Source: Dokdonella sp. (GTDB lineage: Bacteria > Pseudomonadota > Gammaproteobacteria > Xanthomonadales > Rhodanobacteraceae). From it: a stretch of DNA of 40,524 nt. The notes beneath the pieces were generated by a model, which was given only the letters and a program-made list of their open reading frames with translations, was not told the DNA's origin and did no database searches. Positions 1 through 7,774 of this stretch are shown piece by piece. Position 1 is the first letter of the stretch, and the number at the start of each line of letters is the position of its first letter. The position numbers and the translations under genes were made by a program. The DNA lies in NCBI RefSeq assembly GCF_019634845.1, contig NZ_JAHCAQ010000011.1, positions 1 through 40,524 on the forward strand, in the 5' to 3' direction.

Positions 1-1
1 G

Positions 2-48
2 TTCTCTTGGGCAAGCAAGAGAAAGACACCGGCCCGCAGGGATGCGGG
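2..48. other. Two adjacent short hairpins upstream of the tandem repeat
   Basis: Two perfect inverted repeats lie side by side. TTCTCTTG (2-9) pairs with CAAGAGAA (16-23) across a 6-nt loop. CCCGCA (33-38) pairs with TGCGGG (43-48) across the loop GGGA, a GNRA-type tetraloop. They sit directly before the 95-bp repeat array. They could be the end of a structured RNA, a terminator of an upstream gene, or part of a dispersed repeat element. No coding potential is claimed. Confidence 0.45.
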
Positions 49-330
49 ACGAGCCCACCAGGGACGTGAGTCGGTCTTCGCAAAGAAGCCAACGATCGAA
101 TCAGCGCCCAAGCCAACCGGCGCATGCCGCCCACCAATGCACAACGAGCCCACCAGGGACGTGAGTCGGTTTTCGCAAAGAAGCCAACGATCGAATCAGC
201 GCCCAAGCCAACCGACGCAAGCCACCCACCGATGCAAAACAACCCCACCACGGACGTGAGTCGGTCCCCGCGAGGACCCAACCGAGACTCACCGACGAAA
301 GCCCCGGCAGCACGGAACCCAGCCACCCCA
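49..330. repeat. 95-bp tandem repeat, about three copies
   Basis: The string GGACGTGAGTCGGT recurs with an exact 95-bp period (GGAC at 62, 157 and 252). Unit 1 (49-143) and unit 2 (144-238) differ at only a handful of positions. Unit 3 (from 239) keeps the first ~27 bp well and then diverges. The units have no spacer, so this is not a CRISPR. I see no credible gene in 1-335. The minus-strand translation (short phrases rich in Trp, Leu and Arg) resembles spurious ORFs I recall from Xanthomonas dispersed repeats, but I cannot verify that. Confidence 0.8.
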
Positions 331-335
331 GCCGC

Positions 336-995
336 TCAGGCCCGATAGGGCGCCAGCAAGGCGGGCTCGGCGAGCAGTGCGTCGGGCACGAGATAGCGCG
401 GTTCACGGCCGGCCGCGAGCAGGCTGCGCACCTGCGTCGCCGAAATCTCCAGTGGCGTGACCGTGATCGCCAGCACGCGGCCGGCCGGTGTGGTCCGCAG
501 CGCATCCGCGTGGTTCGCGCGCCGCGACGCGATCCGGGTGCGCAGTTCGGTCGGCAAGGTGCCGCCATGGCCAGGGCGTGTCAGCACGCCGATGTGGGCA
601 TGGCTGAACAGTTCGGTCCAGCGATGCCAGCTCGGCAGGCCGGCGAAGGCATCGGCACCGACCAGCAGCACCAGCGGCCGCTGCGGGCCGATCTCGGCGC
701 GCAGTTCGGCGAGGGTGTCGACCGTGTAGGACGGGCCCGCGCGGCGCAGTTCGCGCGTGTCGAGCACGAGCCGCTCCTGTCCGGTCAGCGCGGCGCGCAC
801 GAGCGCCACGCGCTGCTCGGCGCTGGCAACCGGTTGCGCGCGATGCGGCGGCACTGGTGCCGGCACCAGCCGTACCTCGGCATCGAGGCACTCGGCGGCC
901 TCCCAGGCCACGCGCAGGTGCGCGTTGTGGATCGGATCGAAGGTGCCGCCGAGCAGCGCGAGAGGGCGCATCGCGGCAGTCCCGGCAGCCGTCAC
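336..995 (-). CDS. nadD: Nicotinate-nucleotide adenylyltransferase NadD
   Basis: NadD adenylylates nicotinate mononucleotide to deamido-NAD in the cytoplasmic NAD biosynthesis route. The nucleotidyltransferase signature GGTFDPIHNAHL is at the N-terminus. The family motif near the C-terminus reads ISATQVRSLL (usually ISST-x-IR). The 219-residue length is normal. The GTG at 993-995 overlaps the holA stop as GTGA, which suggests translational coupling. An ATG eight codons later (969-971) would give the short N-terminus usual for NadD and is a real alternative start. The gene is last in the lptE-holA-nadD run. rsfS, often found next, is not seen before the repeats. Confidence 0.95.
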   Translation of the reverse strand: MTAAGTAAMRPLALLGGTFDPIHNAHLRVAWEAAECLDAEVRLVPAPVPPHRAQPVASAEQRVALVRAALTGQERLVLDTRELRRAGPSYTVDTLAELRAEIGPQRPLVLLVGADAFAGLPSWHRWTELFSHAHIGVLTRPGHGGTLPTELRTRIASRRANHADALRTTPAGRVLAITVTPLEISATQVRSLLAAGREPRYLVPDALLAEPALLAPYRA

Positions 996-2008
996 AGCAG
1001 GCCCGCGGCGCGGCGCGGCGCGGCGATCGCGGCGATGAGTCGCTCGAACTCGCGCCAGGCATCGCCGTCGGCGCGACCCTTGGCGATGCGATCGACCAGT
1101 CCCGCCTGCACCAGGCAGCGCTGCCAGTGGCCGCGCACGCCGTTGCGCAGCGCGCGCTGGAACAGGCCGGCGCGCGCCTTCGGCCAGATGTTCTCGGCGG
1201 CGAGCGCGCGTTCGGGACTGGCGCTGGCGTCGACGCGCGCGAGCACGCGCAACTGGGTCAGGATCCAGCCCAGCATCGGGATCAGCTCTTCGCCCTCGGC
1301 CTGCAGGCCGGCAACGATGTGCAGCGCGCGCGGCGCGTCGCCGACGAGCGCCGCATCGGCGAGGCGGAACACGTCGTAACGCGCGTCGTCGGCGACGCTG
1401 GCTTCGAGTGCGGCCAGGTCGAGCGTGCGGCCGCCGTGCAGCAACGCGAGCTTGTCGATCTCCTGCGCTGCCGCAAGCAGGTTGCCTTCGACGCGGTCGG
1501 CGACCAGCGTGATCGCATCGGCGGTGAGCGTGAGTCCGCGCGTGGCGGCGCGGGCGGCGATCCAGTCAGGCAGCTCTTCGCGCCGCAACGGCCATACCGG
1601 CACGAACACGCCGGTGCGCTCGATCGCGGCCGTCCAGGCGCCTTCGTGCTTCTTGCTCCAGTCGTTGGCGGTGACCAGCAGCACGGTGTCGGGCGGCGGC
1701 GCCGCGCAATAGGCGGCCAGCGCTTCGGCGCCGTCCTTGCCGGGCCGGCCGCTGGGCAGACGCAGGTCGATGAGCTTGCGACTGGCAAACAACGACAACG
1801 ACTGCCCGGCATCGCCCAGACGCCGCCAGTCGAAGTTCGCCTCGGCGTCGAGCACATCGCGCTCGACGTAGCCCAGCTCGCGCGCCCGCGCGCGCAGCGC
1901 GTCGGCCGCTTCGATCACGAGCAGATGCTCGGCTCCCGCCACGAGGTAGACCGGCGCCAGTTCGGCGGCGGACAGGTGCTTGCGCAGGGCGGGCAGCGAG
2001 GTGGCCAT
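992..2008 (-). CDS. holA: DNA polymerase III delta subunit HolA
   Basis: HolA is the delta subunit of the clamp-loader complex that opens the beta sliding clamp. The 338-residue protein has the family start (PVYLVAGAEHLLV, the degenerate nucleotide-binding region), the central stretch VEGNLLAAAQEIDKLALL, and a C-terminal helical collar domain. Its length fits gammaproteobacterial HolA. The stop overlaps the nadD start. The gap to lptE is 43 bp, so the three genes probably form one transcript. Confidence 0.95.
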   Translation of the reverse strand: MATSLPALRKHLSAAELAPVYLVAGAEHLLVIEAADALRARARELGYVERDVLDAEANFDWRRLGDAGQSLSLFASRKLIDLRLPSGRPGKDGAEALAAYCAAPPPDTVLLVTANDWSKKHEGAWTAAIERTGVFVPVWPLRREELPDWIAARAATRGLTLTADAITLVADRVEGNLLAAAQEIDKLALLHGGRTLDLAALEASVADDARYDVFRLADAALVGDAPRALHIVAGLQAEGEELIPMLGWILTQLRVLARVDASASPERALAAENIWPKARAGLFQRALRNGVRGHWQRCLVQAGLVDRIAKGRADGDAWREFERLIAAIAAPRRAAGLL

Positions 2009-2051
2009 CGCGGCATTGTACGTGGCGGTGGCGGCGCGCGGCCGCCGCGGT

Positions 2052-2555
2052 TCAATGCTCGCCGCGCGCGACGACCTGCAGGCGACGCAGAATGGTGGCT
2101 ACCATGTCGCGCTCGAGCTCCTGCCGCAGCAGATCGGTTTCGGCGGCGATGCCGAGCGCCTGGCTCGCGTCGAAGGTGAAGTCGCGCGTCAGCTCGATGG
2201 TCTGTACCGGCAGCAGCTCGCCGCCAGCCGCATCGGTCGCGCTCACCTCCACGCGATAGCGCAGCGTGTATTCGGTGGCACGGGCATTGCCGCCGACCGA
2301 CAGCACGTCGGTCGAATAGCCGTTGCCGCCCACCTTGAGCGTGGCGGCGCCGGCGCCGCCTTGGGCAACCAGTTGCGCACCCGAGCGTTGCAATGCCTTG
2401 CCGAGGTCGCGCGCGAGCGCGCTCGAGGCATCGGCGATGTCGATGTGCACGCGCTGCATCGCCGCCGGCAGTTGCGCTTCCCGACGCAGATGGAAACCGC
2501 AGGCCGCGAGCGCGGCACCAAGGATGGCGGCAATGACGAGGCGAAGCAGGTTCAT
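2052..2555 (-). CDS. lptE: LPS-assembly lipoprotein LptE
   Basis: LptE is the outer-membrane lipoprotein that plugs the LptD barrel and helps deliver LPS to the cell surface. The ATG at 2553-2555 is followed by a lipoprotein signal peptide with lipobox LAAC (Cys19) and the typical CGFHLR start of the mature protein. The 167-residue length is normal. The frame is open further upstream, but the signal peptide fixes this start. A TATGAT box on the minus strand (2590-2595) could be its -10, though no good -35 was found. leuS, the usual upstream neighbour, is replaced here by an aminopeptidase gene. Confidence 0.92.
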   Translation of the reverse strand: MNLLRLVIAAILGAALAACGFHLRREAQLPAAMQRVHIDIADASSALARDLGKALQRSGAQLVAQGGAGAATLKVGGNGYSTDVLSVGGNARATEYTLRYRVEVSATDAAGGELLPVQTIELTRDFTFDASQALGIAAETDLLRQELERDMVATILRRLQVVARGEH

Positions 2556-2634
2556 GCGGAATCCGGCAGCTCGAAGCGACAGGCTGCGCATCATACGGTG
2601 CGCGGCGCCCGCCCGGCGAGCACCACGCCTGCGC

Positions 2635-5352
2635 TCAATGCGACGCCTGCCGCGGCCGGTGTGCCGCCGCCCATTCGTCGAGTGGCCGCGCATCGAGCTG
2701 CTCGCGCAGTGTCGCGCACTGGCGGATCCGTTCGACCGTCTGCGCCAGTCCACGCTCACCACCGATGAGATCCTTGATGCGCGGCGTGAAGAACGCGGCC
2801 AGCTCGTCGGCCGCGGCCATGCTGCAGCGGCCGACCGCAAACCGGGCCGGCAGGCCCGCTTGCGCGAACGGGGGCAGGCGCTCGCGCAGCGCGTCGAAGT
2901 GCGCGTGCAGCCACTGCCAGGCCGCGGCACGATTGGCCGGCTCGTCGAGCTGGGCCTCGTAGAGGTAGTTCATCTCGCCGACCTGCACCCGGGGCGTCAG
3001 GCCGAAGTCGCGTGCGCGCGCGGCGAGCGCCGGCTCGGTGCTGGCGCCGAGCGCGGCGACCAGCGCATAGCGCTGGGCGGTGTTGCGGCTGGCCTCGAAG
3101 GCGCGTTGCGCGGCGGCGTAGGCCGGCGCGCCGCCGTCCTGCACCGCGATCTTGAGCGCGTCATCGAGCAGGTCGGGATCGGCTCGCGCCAGGTCGACCG
3201 TGCCGCTGCCATCGAGGCCGAGCGCGGCCCGCCCCTGGGCGGCCAGCGCGGCGCGTGCGGCCGGCTGGCGGACCTCGGTGGCGAGGAAGTGGGCCAGGCG
3301 CCTGCGCAGTGCGGTGACGGTGCCGGCCTCGCCCGCCTGGCGCCGCCAACCGAGTCCGCGCATGCGTGCGTCGTAGAGATCGGCGACCCAGGCGTCGAGG
3401 GCCAGACCGGTGCTGGCGCCCGCCAACTGCCGGCGGATCCACAGGTAGCGCGGAAACAGCGCCGTTGCGACCTGCGGCACGCCCGAGTCGGCGAATGCCG
3501 GCATCGCGTCGAGCAACGCGTCGGGCGCGAGGCTGCCGCGCGCGAACGCCGCGTCGAGCGCATCGGCCAGCACGAGCTGCTCGGGCGCGCGCAGTCGCGC
3601 ATGGGCGGCGGTCAGTCGCGCGAAATCGGCCGGCGCGAGTTCGAAGCGGTAGTAGCCGCGCGCATCGGCATTGGGCAGCAACCAGTCCGGGCAGGCACCG
3701 GCGACGGCAAACTGCTGCTGCGCCTGCTCGAGCAGGAAGCACTGCGCATCGCTGCCGTCGCCGCGCCCGAACCGAACGCATACGGGTACCGACCACTGCG
3801 CGCGGGTGCTGGCCATCACGCCCAGCGGCAGATGGCGCGTCTGCGCGAGTGCAAGCGTGGCCTTGCCGTCCGCGCAGTCGAGGCTGGCCTTGACCAGCGG
3901 CACGCCGGCTTGGTCGAGGAAGCTGCGCATGACGCGTGCGAGCGCAGCGCCCTTGCCGGCGTGCTCGGCCAGCGTGGCGATGAGGTCGTTGGAGCTGCCA
4001 CTGCCGAACGCATGCGCCGCAAGATAAGCCCGCATGCCGGCGCGGAACCGATCCTCGCCGACCCAGCGCTCGACCATCGCCAGCACCGCCGCGCCCTTCT
4101 GGTAGGTGATGCCGTCGAACGCGGTCTCGATGTCGCCGCGACCATCGATCGGCTGGCGGATCTTGCGCGTGCTGAGCAGGCTGTCGCTCGCCATCGCCCA
4201 CTGCCGACCTTCGAGTGCACCGAGCTCGGCGTCGTACTCGGGATGCAGCGCCAGCGTGGCCTTGGCCTGGGCCCAGGTCGCGAACGCCTCGTTGAGCCAG
4301 AGGTCGTCCCACCACGGCACCGTGACGAGATCGCCGTACCACTGGTGGGCGATCTCGTGTGCGTTGATGTTGAACACGCCGCGATAACGCTCGGCCGCCG
4401 ACTGCTTGTCGATCAGCAGTTCCGCATCGCGGTAGATGATGAGCCCGGCGTTTTCCATCGCACCGGCCGAGAAATCCGGCGCGCCGAGCAGGTCGAGCTT
4501 GTCGAACGGATACGGCTGACCGCTGTAGTCCTCGAACCACGGCACGATCGCGGCGGCGGTCTGCAGGGCCCAATCGAGCTTGGCGCCGTTGCCGCGCGCG
4601 GCGATCCCGCGCAGCGGCAGTGGCGCCTTGCGCACTGCGTTCGGCGCGATCGGCTGGGCCTCGACCACGTCCCATGGCCCGATCGCGAACGCGACGAGGT
4701 AGGTCGGCAGCGGCCGGGTGGTCGCGAAGCTGAGCGTCTTCCACTGGCCGTCGGGCGACTTGGTCTGGCCGGTCTGGCGCGTGTTGGCGACCGCGACGTC
4801 GGCCACCGGCACCGTCAGCGAGATATCGAACGGGGTCTTGAAGCGCGGCTCGTCGAAGGCCGGAAACGCGTAGCGCGCGCTGACCGGCTCCATCTGCGTC
4901 ATCGCGTAGGCGTCATCACCGAGCCGGACCTTGTACAGCCCCTGCAGCTCGGCGTTGAACGCGGCGCCATAGCGGAAGTCGAGCAGGATCTCCTGCGCCG
5001 GCACGCGTGCCGCGAACCGCACCTCGAGCACGCCCGTGTCGCCATGCAGCTGCACCGTGGCCTTGAGCGCCCTGCCATTGGCATCGCTCGCGACGAGTTG
5101 GTGGACATCGATCCGCTGCGCATGCAGCCAAACGCGCGTGGCCGCTTGTTCGAGCCGCACGCGGATGCGCGCACGGCCCTCGAACCGATCGGCGCGCGGG
5201 TCGGCCGTGATGTCGAGGATGTAGGCCAGTGGCGTCGCCACCTGCGGCAGCTTGCCGTCCGGGACGACTTCGCTGCCCGCCGCGGCCGCGCGCGCGGCCG
5301 CGACGCCAAGACAGGTGAACGCGAGCAACAAGATCGCACCAATGACGCGCAT
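2635..5352 (-). CDS. Secreted M1-family aminopeptidase
   Basis: This is a zinc aminopeptidase of the M1 (gluzincin) family, expected to trim N-terminal residues from peptides in the periplasm or outside. From the ATG at 5350-5352 the product is 905 residues. It has a signal peptide (MRVIGAILLLAFTCLG, small residues at the end), the substrate-binding GAMEN at 297-301, and the zinc site HEIAH (332-336) with the third ligand Glu355 in NEAFATW, i.e. HExxH-x18-E. An ERAP1-like C-terminal helical region follows. GGGG lies about 7 nt before this ATG; the ATG six bases upstream (5358) is too close to it. There is no D-x-I-F-x-x-G-F tail. The gene is divergent from oxyR. Confidence 0.93.
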   Translation of the reverse strand: MRVIGAILLLAFTCLGVAAARAAAAGSEVVPDGKLPQVATPLAYILDITADPRADRFEGRARIRVRLEQAATRVWLHAQRIDVHQLVASDANGRALKATVQLHGDTGVLEVRFAARVPAQEILLDFRYGAAFNAELQGLYKVRLGDDAYAMTQMEPVSARYAFPAFDEPRFKTPFDISLTVPVADVAVANTRQTGQTKSPDGQWKTLSFATTRPLPTYLVAFAIGPWDVVEAQPIAPNAVRKAPLPLRGIAARGNGAKLDWALQTAAAIVPWFEDYSGQPYPFDKLDLLGAPDFSAGAMENAGLIIYRDAELLIDKQSAAERYRGVFNINAHEIAHQWYGDLVTVPWWDDLWLNEAFATWAQAKATLALHPEYDAELGALEGRQWAMASDSLLSTRKIRQPIDGRGDIETAFDGITYQKGAAVLAMVERWVGEDRFRAGMRAYLAAHAFGSGSSNDLIATLAEHAGKGAALARVMRSFLDQAGVPLVKASLDCADGKATLALAQTRHLPLGVMASTRAQWSVPVCVRFGRGDGSDAQCFLLEQAQQQFAVAGACPDWLLPNADARGYYRFELAPADFARLTAAHARLRAPEQLVLADALDAAFARGSLAPDALLDAMPAFADSGVPQVATALFPRYLWIRRQLAGASTGLALDAWVADLYDARMRGLGWRRQAGEAGTVTALRRRLAHFLATEVRQPAARAALAAQGRAALGLDGSGTVDLARADPDLLDDALKIAVQDGGAPAYAAAQRAFEASRNTAQRYALVAALGASTEPALAARARDFGLTPRVQVGEMNYLYEAQLDEPANRAAAWQWLHAHFDALRERLPPFAQAGLPARFAVGRCSMAAADELAAFFTPRIKDLIGGERGLAQTVERIRQCATLREQLDARPLDEWAAAHRPRQASH

Positions 5353-5493
5353 GAGCATGCCCCAGCCATATACTCGCCCACTGTAACCGCCGCCCGGCAT
5401 GCGGCTATGGGCTGGAGGTCACGCCCGGCCACCACGCAAGGCACCCTGCTAGCATCGCGCCACCGCCGCCCGCGCGCCTGCCGCCGCCCACCC

Positions 5494-6408
5494 ATGAATC
5501 TGCGCGACCTGCGTTATCTCGTTGCCCTGGCCGAGCACAGGCATTTCGGTCGCGCCGCGGCGGCGAGCTTCGTGAGCCAACCCACGCTGTCGACGCAGAT
5601 CCGCAAGCTGGAGCAAGAACTCGGCGTGGCGCTTGTCGAGCGCCTGCCGCGCAAGGTGCTGCTCACCACCGTCGGCCGCGAAGTCGTGCAGCATGCGCGC
5701 GCGGTGCTGCGCGAGGTCGACGAGATCAGGGCGGTGGCGCGGCGCACGCTCGATCCCGAGGCCGGCACGCTGCGCCTGGGCATCTTCCCCACGCTCGGGC
5801 CGTACCTGCTGCCGCACATCGTGCCGCGCATGCGCGAACGCTTCCCGCATCTGGAGCTGCTGCTGACCGAGGAAAAGACCGAGGTCGTGCTCGGCCAGTT
5901 GCGCGATGGGCGGCTCGATGCGGCCATCCTCGCGTTGCCGCTGCACGAGGAGCAGTTGCACGTCGAAGTCCTGTTCGACGAGCCGTTCCTGCTGGCGGTA
6001 CCCGATGGCCACCCATTGGCGCGGCGCAAGTCGCTCCGCCTCGACGACCTGGCCGAGCACAGCCTGCTGCTGCTCGAGGATGGCCATTGCCTGCGCGACC
6101 AGGCGCTCGAGGTCTGCCGCCACGCCGGCGCCGGCGAGCAGAGCGGCTTTCGCGCCACCAGCCTCGAAACCCTGCGCCAGATGGTCGCCGCCAATGTCGG
6201 CATCACGCTGCTGCCGCTGCTGGCGGTCAAGCCGCCGGTGGCGCCGTCGGCGCATGTCCATCTCGTGCCGTTCCGCGGCACCCCGCCCCGCCGCAGAATC
6301 GGCCTGGTCTGGCGCAAGAGTTCGGCGCAGGCGCACCTGCTCACGACCGTGGCGGGCCTGATCCGCGCCCTGCCGCGGTCGCTGTTCGAATACCGCGACG
6401 CGGCCTGA
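5494..6408 (+). CDS. oxyR: Peroxide-sensing LysR-type regulator OxyR
   Basis: OxyR activates peroxide-defence genes when H2O2 drives disulfide formation. The 304-residue protein has an N-terminal winged HTH (residues ~1-60, LRYLVALAEHRHFGRAA) and a LysR substrate-binding domain. The redox pair is exact: Cys199 in GHCLRDQALEVC and Cys208, the same numbers as in E. coli. The following RATSLETLRQMVAA and GITLLP are OxyR hallmarks. The start ATG was chosen because it begins the HTH directly. The gene stands alone between the divergent aminopeptidase and the his promoter; no katA or ahpC is in the window. Confidence 0.95.
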   Translation: MNLRDLRYLVALAEHRHFGRAAAASFVSQPTLSTQIRKLEQELGVALVERLPRKVLLTTVGREVVQHARAVLREVDEIRAVARRTLDPEAGTLRLGIFPTLGPYLLPHIVPRMRERFPHLELLLTEEKTEVVLGQLRDGRLDAAILALPLHEEQLHVEVLFDEPFLLAVPDGHPLARRKSLRLDDLAEHSLLLLEDGHCLRDQALEVCRHAGAGEQSGFRATSLETLRQMVAANVGITLLPLLAVKPPVAPSAHVHLVPFRGTPPRRRIGLVWRKSSAQAHLLTTVAGLIRALPRSLFEYRDAA

Positions 6409-6487
6409 GCGGTCCACGGCGCTCGCGGCCGGGCGCCGCTTCCACGCCGTTGTCGGCCGCGCCAGTCCCCAACCCTGTCCCTTCCGC

Positions 6488-6517
6488 TTGACGCGCCCAT
6501 GCGTGGCCACGTATCGT
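6488..6517 (+). promoter_or_regulatory. Candidate sigma70 promoter of the his operon
   Basis: TTGACG (6488-6493, 5 of 6 to the -35 consensus) is followed after an 18-bp spacer by TATCGT (6512-6517, 4 of 6 to the -10 consensus). Transcription would begin near 6524, at the left edge of the palindrome at 6525-6542, leaving a leader of about 25 nt before the first gene. This was read by eye and not tested. Confidence 0.5.
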
Positions 6518-6524
6518 TGTCAAC

Positions 6525-6542
6525 GTATTAACGCGCTAATAC
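6525..6542. promoter_or_regulatory. Operator-like palindrome before the TrpR-like gene and hisG
   Basis: GTATTAACGCGCTAATAC is an inverted repeat (GTATTA ... TAATAC around a central CGCG) with one mismatched base pair. It lies at the predicted +1, seven bases before the start codon of the TrpR-like regulator. A repressor bound here would block initiation. TrpR-family repressors bind short palindromes of this size, so autoregulation of the his operon by its first gene is the natural reading, but it is inference. Confidence 0.6.
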
Positions 6543-6548
6543 ATTGAC

Positions 6549-6884
6549 ATGAAGCGTCGCCCGATCCAGCCCAACGTCGATTCGCGCCGTACCGAACAGG
6601 CGTTGTGCGAAGCCTTGCTGAGCCTGCGCAGCGTGGCCGAAATGCAGGCCTTCCTCGACGACCTGTGCACGCCGGCCGAGCGCGAGGCGATGCGCGAGCG
6701 CTGGAGCGTGGTGCCGCACCTCGTCGCCGGCGAGCCCTATCGCCAGATCCACGACACCACCGCCGTCAGCATCACCACCATCGGCCGCGTCGCGCGCTGC
6801 CTGGAGCAGGGTGCCGGCGGCTACGCGCTGGCGGCGGCCCGCCTCGAGCGCCGGCGCAAACCACGCAGGAACACCCAGCCATGA
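6549..6884 (+). CDS. TrpR-like (YerC/YecD family) repressor, probable his regulator
   Basis: The 111-residue protein matches the TrpR-related YerC/YecD family. It has an all-helical body, then a TrpR-type HTH from about residue 40 (TPAEREAMRERW, AGEPYRQIHDTTAVSITTIGRVARCL). It is the first gene of the histidine operon and overlaps hisG by ATGA. Related genes stand before hisG in Xanthomonas. A TrpR-family histidine regulator (HisR) has been proposed by comparative genomics, as I recall. The expected role is a repressor using histidine as corepressor, acting at the palindrome just upstream. No Shine-Dalgarno is evident before the ATG. Confidence 0.8.
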   Translation: MKRRPIQPNVDSRRTEQALCEALLSLRSVAEMQAFLDDLCTPAEREAMRERWSVVPHLVAGEPYRQIHDTTAVSITTIGRVARCLEQGAGGYALAAARLERRRKPRRNTQP

Positions 6885-7774
6885 GCGAAACCCGTGACCG
6901 CGTGCGCATCGCCGTGCAGAAATCGGGACGGCTCGCGCAGGACTCGCTTGCGCTGCTGCGCCGCGCCGGCCTGGTGTTCCGCGAGAGCCGCGACAAGCTG
7001 TTCCTGTACGGCGAGAGTCTGCCGATCGACGTGTTGCTGGTACGCGACGACGACATTCCCGGGCTGCTCGTCGAAGGCAGCTGCGAACTGGGCATCGTCG
7101 GCCGCAACGTGCTCGATGAGCAGCGCGCGGCGAGCACCGGCATCGACTTCCCGCTCGAACATCGCGCCCTGGGTTTCGGCCATTGCCGCCTCGCGCTGGC
7201 GGTCCCCGACGGCGGCGCGCTCGCGCGGCCGGCCGATCTCGCCGGTCTGCGCATCGCCACCTCGTACCCGCAGCTCACGGCAGGCTGGCTGCGTGCGCAC
7301 GACATCGTGGCCGAGGTCGTGCTGCTCAACGGTTCGGTCGAGATCGCGCCGCGACTGGGCAAGGCCGACGCGATCTGCGACCTCGTCTCGAGCGGCGCGA
7401 CGCTGGCGGCCAACCAGCTGCATGAGCTGACCACGGTGCTGCGCAGCGAAGCGGTGCTCGTGCGCGCCGCCCGCACCCACGCCGCCGCCATCACCAGTCA
7501 GATCGAGCGCCTGTGCGCGCGCATCGATGCGGCACTGGCCGGCAACGGCGTGCGCCTGCTCATGCTGCAGGCACCGCGCAGCGCACTGGCCGCGATCGAG
7601 CGCCTGCTGCCGGCGCGCGAACCGGCATCGGTCCTTGGCCTCGACGGGCGGCCCGACGATGTCGCGCTGCAGGCCCTGTGCGGCGCCGACCTCGATTGGC
7701 AGCACCTCGAGGAACTCAAACGTCTCGGCGCGCGCGGGCTCATGGTCCTCAACGTGGAGCGCATGCTGGCATGA
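6881..7774 (+). CDS. hisG: ATP phosphoribosyltransferase HisG (long form)
   Basis: HisG catalyses the first, feedback-inhibited step of histidine synthesis: ATP plus PRPP gives phosphoribosyl-ATP. The 297-residue length marks the long, homohexameric form with a C-terminal ACT-like histidine-binding domain (from about residue 225), so no HisZ is needed. Visible motifs are RIAVQKSGRL near the start, GIVGRNVL, and the PRPP-binding region around DLVSSGATLAANQL. The ATG at 6881 is preceded by AGGA. ATGA overlaps are present at both ends, with the regulator upstream and hisD downstream. Confidence 0.97.
   Translation: MSETRDRVRIAVQKSGRLAQDSLALLRRAGLVFRESRDKLFLYGESLPIDVLLVRDDDIPGLLVEGSCELGIVGRNVLDEQRAASTGIDFPLEHRALGFGHCRLALAVPDGGALARPADLAGLRIATSYPQLTAGWLRAHDIVAEVVLLNGSVEIAPRLGKADAICDLVSSGATLAANQLHELTTVLRSEAVLVRAARTHAAAITSQIERLCARIDAALAGNGVRLLMLQAPRSALAAIERLLPAREPASVLGLDGRPDDVALQALCGADLDWQHLEELKRLGARGLMVLNVERMLA

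Noticed and set aside
49-330. CRISPR array
   Set aside because: The units are 95 bp and abut without spacers; no cas genes are present.
2323-6408. 1361-codon plus-strand frame across the aminopeptidase and into oxyR
   Set aside because: It is antisense to the M1 aminopeptidase for most of its length, with the Arg/Ala/Gly-rich composition of a GC-rich shadow frame. Only its last 304 codons (oxyR) are real.
6409-6548. Histidine attenuator with a His-rich leader peptide
   Set aside because: No short ORF with a run of His codons and no terminator/antiterminator pair seen; the promoter and palindrome fit repression better.
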